7,457 bases of DNA from Pseudomonadota bacterium (GTDB lineage Bacteria; Pseudomonadota; Alphaproteobacteria; Reyranellales; Reyranellaceae), in contig JAEZHS010000435.1 of assembly GCA_023436825.1 (NCBI GenBank), positions 1 to 7,457 of the forward strand, written 5' to 3'. Shown piece after piece: positions 6,095-7,457 of the stretch (the first letter of the stretch is position 1; each line of letters opens with the position of its first letter). The position numbers and the translations under genes were made by a program. Under the pieces are notes generated by a model. It was given only the letters and a program-made list of their open reading frames with translations. It searched no databases and was not told where the DNA came from.

Positions 6095-6450
6095 TCTAAC
6101 CACGTGCTCGTAGGCATTGAGGTCCACCCATGCGGAGATGGGCTGTTCGGGTGGCAGCAGGCCCATCTTCGGGGCAGTACCTGAACGTCCGCTTTGGCCA
6201 TCAACGGAATTCGTCGGGAAGCCGATCGCTGCCATGCGACGGCAGGGGGCGAGCGCCGACGATGCCTCGGCGCACGGGGGGACGACCTGCTCTTCGCCGC
6301 GTCGAGCCGCTGTGTCGACGTCGGGCGACACGGGCTTCCGGCGTTGCCGCCCTCCAGGGGCAAACCTATCCTGCGAGTCGGACGGCCGTCCGGCGATGTC
6401 GGCCTGGATAGGCGCTCGTGCCATGGACGCTCGTGAGAGGGGAGGCAGCG
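6095..6450. other. 356-base stretch with no supportable gene
   Basis: Open frames exist on both strands but show no family motif, no ribosome site and arginine/serine-rich composition typical of chance frames in GC-rich DNA. No terminator is clear after the MDR gene. The notable content is the nested dyad at 6365-6412 and the ribosome site AGGGGAGG (6438-6445) for the D-aminoacylase gene. Confidence 0.5.
6365..6412. promoter_or_regulatory. Nested dyad upstream of the D-aminoacylase gene
   Basis: A 14-base perfect palindrome, CGGACGGCCGTCCG (6379-6392), lies inside a second perfect inverted repeat, CCTATCC (6365-6371) and GGATAGG (6406-6412). The two centres are only 3 bases apart. The outer arm ends 38 bases before the ATG at 6451, a position suited to an operator or a 5'-leader RNA stem. 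It could be an operator for a dimeric regulator encoded elsewhere. Which regulator is unknown. Confidence 0.45.
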
Positions 6451-7457
6451 ATGGACGACATCCTGATCCGGGGCGGCCAGGTGATCGACGGCACCGGCGC
6501 GCCGGCCCGCTTGGCCGATGTGGCGATCCGCGCCGGCCGCATCGTCGCCATCGAGGCGGACCGGGCGGACGGCGCCGATCGCGTCATCGACGCCCACGGC
6601 CGAGTGGTGGCCCCGGGCTTCATCGACATCCATACGCATTCCGACTTCACCCTGCCGCTCAACCCGAAGGCCGAGTGCAAGATCCGCCAGGGGGTGACGA
6701 CCGAGGTGGTCGGCAATTGCGGCTTCTCCGTCGCGCCGGCACTGCCCGGCAAGGCCGACGCGCTCAGCGAGTACCTGTCGGGCAGCGCCCCCTGGCTGAC
6801 CTTCGAGGAAACCGACTTTGCCCGCTACATGGACAGCTGGCCCGACATCGCGGTGAACACCGTGATGCAGGTCGGCCACAACACGCTTCGCCTGATGGCG
6901 ATGGGCATGGAGAACCGCGCGCCGCGCGAGGCGGAGCTGCGCCACATGCAGGACATGCTGGCGGAGGGGCTGGAGGCCGGCGCGCTCGGCCTGTCGTCCG
7001 GCCTGTTCACCGCGCCGGGCAGCTTCAGCGACCGCGACGAGCTGCGCGCCTTGGGTCGCGTCCTGAAAGCCCACGGCGCCCGCTACTCCTCCCACATCCG
7101 CGACGAATCCCATGCCGTGCACGAGGCCGTCGCCGAAGCGATCGACATCGGCGAGCACTGCGGCGTCCATGTGCAGATCGCCCACATGAAGCTCAGCGGG
7201 ACCGACAGCTGGGGCCAGGCCGATCGCCTGCTCGCAGCGATCGACGCCGCCCGCGCCCGCGGCGTCGCCGTGCACGGCGACCAGTATCCCTATGACTGGG
7301 CCACCAACCCGCTGCGCTTCCTGCTGCCGCCCTGGCTGCATGAAGGCGGCATTTCGGCGACCCTGGAGCGCCTCGCCGATCCCTATGTCCGCTCGCGCAT
7401 CCGGCAGAAGATCGCCGAAGTCGGCTTCAACAATTTCGGCCAGATCGAATCGTGGGC
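6451..7457 (+). CDS. N-acyl-D-amino-acid deacylase (D-aminoacylase), 3' end outside window
   Basis: The first 335 codons of an amidohydrolase-superfamily gene run off the right edge with no stop. The enzyme family hydrolyses N-acyl-D-amino acids to the D-amino acid and a carboxylate in the cytoplasm. It starts with the small beta domain (ILIRGGQVIDGTG, 4-16). The HxH pair then appears in GFIDIHTHSD (56-65, His61 and His63). The cysteine ligand is in VVGNCGFSVAP (Cys90), followed by LGLSSGLFTAPG (179-190), YSSHIRDE (His215) and VQIAHMK (His245). Cys90, His215 and His245 correspond in spacing to the tight zinc ligands Cys96, His220 and His250 of the Alcaligenes enzyme. AGGGGAGG at 6438-6445, 5 bases before the ATG, supports this start. 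All visible metal ligands are present, so it looks functional. The later Asp ligand and the C-terminus lie outside the window. A decayed C-terminal fragment of the same family lies upstream at 4691-4904. Confidence 0.92.
   Translation, partial: MDDILIRGGQVIDGTGAPARLADVAIRAGRIVAIEADRADGADRVIDAHGRVVAPGFIDIHTHSDFTLPLNPKAECKIRQGVTTEVVGNCGFSVAPALPGKADALSEYLSGSAPWLTFEETDFARYMDSWPDIAVNTVMQVGHNTLRLMAMGMENRAPREAELRHMQDMLAEGLEAGALGLSSGLFTAPGSFSDRDELRALGRVLKAHGARYSSHIRDESHAVHEAVAEAIDIGEHCGVHVQIAHMKLSGTDSWGQADRLLAAIDAARARGVAVHGDQYPYDWATNPLRFLLPPWLHEGGISATLERLADPYVRSRIRQKIAEVGFNNFGQIESW

Noticed and set aside
6080..6424. Minus-strand 114-codon frame in the spacer before the D-aminoacylase gene
   Set aside because: There is no recognisable motif or ribosome site and composition is like a chance frame; its end, PPEQPISAWVDLNAYEHVV, looked gene-like but could not be tied to any family.
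5734..7341. 535-codon minus-strand frame spanning the MDR end, the spacer and the D-aminoacylase
   Set aside because: It crosses two well-supported plus-strand genes, and its His/Val/Gly/Ala-rich text mirrors the opposite strand's codon bias.
1..7457. CRISPR array, tRNA/rRNA, insertion sequence or toxin-antitoxin/defence locus
   Set aside because: No direct-repeat/spacer pattern, tRNA-like cloverleaf, transposase motif or paired small toxin-antitoxin genes could be found by reading both strands.

Overview
The window looks like chromosomal DNA of a high-GC proteobacterium, probably an alphaproteobacterium. This rests on strongly GC-rich codon use in most genes, clear Shine-Dalgarno sites, and a CCTCATCCTGAGGAG-type imperfect hairpin at the left edge, of the kind scattered through many Hyphomicrobiales/Rhodospirillales genomes. 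The organism call is inference; there is no rRNA or marker gene.

Layout from left to right: (1) a REP-like palindrome (3-48); (2) a complete flavin-dependent monooxygenase of the acyl-CoA-dehydrogenase fold (170-1303, +), with HsaA-like architecture; (3) a relic of a class I SAM methyltransferase (about 1333-1608, +), in which the N-terminal tag and C-terminal tail are joined in one frame and the whole catalytic core is missing; (4) a perfect TGTGA-N6-TCACA dyad (1604-1619); (5) a complete but unrecognised protein with two predicted membrane segments (1783-2895, +), visibly lower in GC than its neighbours; (6) a compound inverted repeat starting on its stop codon; (7) a convergent, exported vanadium-haloperoxidase/PAP2-family protein (3158-4525, -); (8) a C-terminal fragment of a D-aminoacylase (about 4691-4904, +); (9) a zinc-less MDR/quinone-oxidoreductase-like enzyme (5021-6094, +); (10) a 356-base non-coding stretch with a strong nested dyad (6365-6412); and (11) the first 335 codons of an apparently intact N-acyl-D-amino-acid deacylase (6451 to the window edge, +).

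The genes do not form an obvious pathway or operon. They are spaced by 115 to 480 bases, each with its own start region, and there is no flavin reductase partner, regulator gene, transposase or integrase in view. The picture is an accessory patch of single metabolic genes (flavin monooxygenase, haloperoxidase-like, MDR, D-aminoacylase) with at least two decayed genes between them.

I found no convincing new multi-gene system. The most worthwhile leads are the unrecognised membrane protein with the CRP-like site upstream, the core-deleted methyltransferase, the D-aminoacylase fragment upstream of an apparently intact paralogue, and the nested operator-like dyad before that paralogue.
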